From contig WUAJ01000088.1 in the NCBI GenBank assembly GCA_009827215.1, positions 1 to 8,912 of the forward strand: 8,912 bases of DNA. The letters run 5' to 3'. Position 1 is the stretch's first letter. Each line of letters begins with the position of its first letter. The notes beneath the pieces are model-generated. The model saw nothing but the letters and a program-made list of their open reading frames with translations. It was not told where the DNA came from and ran no database searches. The stretch comes from Phycisphaeraceae bacterium. Its GTDB lineage: Bacteria > Planctomycetota > Phycisphaerae > Phycisphaerales > UBA1924. Positions 7,788-8,912 of this stretch are shown here, one piece after another. The position numbers and the translations under genes were made by a program.

Positions 7788-8912
7788 TCACATTGGGACT
7801 TCTTTTAGGAAGACCACCTTGGGGGTATCCCCGGCGTCCTTGACATTGGTCCGATCAACCACCATCACATAGCGTTTGGCGATGGATGGCACCAGTGGAT
7901 CCTCCGGCTGGAGGTTGGTCACATCGGACTCCTCGTATGCGTGGACTACGAACCAGACGGCGTAGTAATCCGAGCGGACGGAGATCGTGTTCAGGATGCT
8001 GTTGGCAAGCGCCAGACGCTCCGCATAGTCGTCGGTAGTCGCACCGTTGGTGTCGCCTGCGAAGATTTGAGGATCGAGACCAATTTCGTCATCGGATACG
8101 CCGTCGAGGTTCTTCTCGTCGTATCCGAACTGCTGGATATCGAGTTGAGTGTACAAGCTACGGAGTTCCCATGTTCCGGCTTCACCAAAGCGTGCTTCGT
8201 CAATGGTCGCCATGAGCACTTCACCCATGGAAGAGAATCCAGGATTCGGACGGAGCCCATTCACTCCGGATAGAGTAGCGCGATCTCGATGATCCATCGC
8301 CGCTGGAGGCATCTGTTCATCGCCTGGGAGTTCTGAAAGCATGTTCTGCGCAACTGACTGAAGCTCAGTCGTTGAATAACGGAGTGGATTGGTTTCGGTG
8401 ATATCGTCCGTCCGCCTGGATGCGTATCGAGGATTGACATGGAGACGATCTCTGTACGCAACCAGTGTGGATGCCACATCTGGGGTTGTCAGATCTGGGA
8501 TATCCGTTGGACTCACAAGATTGTTTGGACTCGTCAGATCTGGGAGATCCAATGCTGCGCTTTGATTTGCCCACCATTCACTTTCAGTGGTAGTCGCGGC
8601 GATATTTGGATAGTACTTATCCAGCGATGGGCTCAGACCTGGGAGCAGACGGAGGACTTCGACTGGAGCGGTGTTGATATTGATCAAGCCATAGGTTGGA
8701 ACAGTCGCGAGATCATCGGTGTAGATCGGACTGATCGGGCGGGCTTGATCCAGCACTCCCAGCGCCATCGGGATCCCTGATCCGCGCCGGATATCGACGC
8801 TCGTGTTGAACTCTGGCGGGTCTTCGGAGGTCCCGAAGTTGTAGTACGCGACGAAGTTGTCGAGTGAGAGATGGCCGTTGTCGAACAGCTCGTCGTCTGT
8901 GTTAATGGAATC
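7788..8912 (-). CDS. GspK-like protein, type II secretion/pilus minor pseudopilin family (5' end outside window)
   Basis: 374 residues are visible up to the TGA stop and the frame is open to the right edge. An ATG occurs at 8768, but the 48 codons before it are open and read like ordinary protein, so I do not treat it as the start. The key mark is YGLININTAPVEVLRLLPGL (visible 74-93), matching the helix-hairpin-helix INxNTAPxEVLxxLPG segment of GspK. A second family-like block pairs STLVAYRDRLHVNP (148-161) with GFSSMGEVLMA (225-235). The C-terminus has SVRSDYYAVWFVVHAYE (311-327), like the conserved last domain of GspK, and then RYVMVVDRTN. GspK caps the pseudopilus in the periplasm. A Pro/Thr-rich stretch (120-146) carries a short internal repeat. 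The N-terminal prepilin signal that would confirm the family is outside the window. It has no obvious link to the importer downstream. It could instead be a related planctomycete-type helix-hairpin-helix protein of unknown role. Confidence 0.55.
   Translation of the reverse strand, partial: DSINTDDELFDNGHLSLDNFVAYYNFGTSEDPPEFNTSVDIRRGSGIPMALGVLDQARPISPIYTDDLATVPTYGLININTAPVEVLRLLPGLSPSLDKYYPNIAATTTESEWWANQSAALDLPDLTSPNNLVSPTDIPDLTTPDVASTLVAYRDRLHVNPRYASRRTDDITETNPLRYSTTELQSVAQNMLSELPGDEQMPPAAMDHRDRATLSGVNGLRPNPGFSSMGEVLMATIDEARFGEAGTWELRSLYTQLDIQQFGYDEKNLDGVSDDEIGLDPQIFAGDTNGATTDDYAERLALANSILNTISVRSDYYAVWFVVHAYEESDVTNLQPEDPLVPSIAKRYVMVVDRTNVKDAGDTPKVVFLKEVPM
8488..8549 (-). repeat. Short imperfect direct repeat inside the GspK-like gene
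   Basis: Two 17-nt copies (8549-8533 and 8504-8488) differ at one base and are offset by exactly 45 nt, or 15 codons. They encode DLPDLTSP and DIPDLTTP in a Pro/Thr-rich loop. The offset keeps the reading frame, consistent with a small in-frame duplication that has since diverged outside the core. Confidence 0.6.

Noticed and set aside
7589..7843. Plus-strand open frame spanning the terminator and tRNA
   Set aside because: It crosses a clear tRNA and hairpin on the other strand and shows no protein-like features.
8766..8768. ATG as the start of the GspK-like gene
   Set aside because: The same frame stays open for 48 more codons to the window edge and reads like folded protein, so this Met is internal.

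Overview
All protein genes in this window lie on the minus strand, so the story reads from high to low coordinates. The window holds the 3' part of a GspK-like (type II secretion / pilus-type) gene, then a tRNA-Pro(UGG) with a strong intrinsic terminator, then a five-gene oligopeptide/dipeptide (Opp/Dpp-type) ABC importer cluster. That cluster reads C-type permease, substrate-binding protein, B-type permease, second C-type permease, ATPase. The ATPase gene runs off the left edge and the GspK-like gene runs off the right edge.

The organism looks like a Gram-negative-type bacterium with moderately high GC. The unusually long Opp permeases, the membrane-anchored substrate-binding protein and the style of the GspK-like protein remind me of Planctomycetota (Phycisphaerae-like). 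This is an impression from protein style, not a search result. The sequence is strikingly rich in GATC: by eye about 44 copies in the first 2.76 kb, roughly four times what base composition predicts.

Layout: 8912-7788 GspK-like C-terminal region; 7787-7727 short gap with two small inverted repeats; 7726-7653 tRNA-Pro; 7643-7605 intrinsic terminator; 7605-7523 leader of the importer operon; 7522-6230 first OppC-type permease; 6150-4270 substrate-binding protein; 4224-2698 OppB-type permease; 2701-989 second OppC-type permease, overlapping oppB by ATGA; 959-1 OppD-type ATPase, incomplete. Gaps inside the cluster are 79, 45, -4 and 29 nt, consistent with one transcription unit, perhaps with an extra weak promoter before the binding protein.

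As a system, the binding protein would capture a peptide-like ligand outside the membrane, a B/C permease pair would form the channel, and OppD (with an ATPase partner not seen here) would power import. The features most worth attention are architectural. There are two different C-type subunits for one B subunit. All three permeases carry large extra segments, including four extra predicted membrane helices in the second OppC. The binding protein has an uncleaved N-terminal membrane anchor plus coiled coil in place of a lipoprotein signal. I see no mobile element, CRISPR array or broken gene, and no gene-free stretch over 300 bases.
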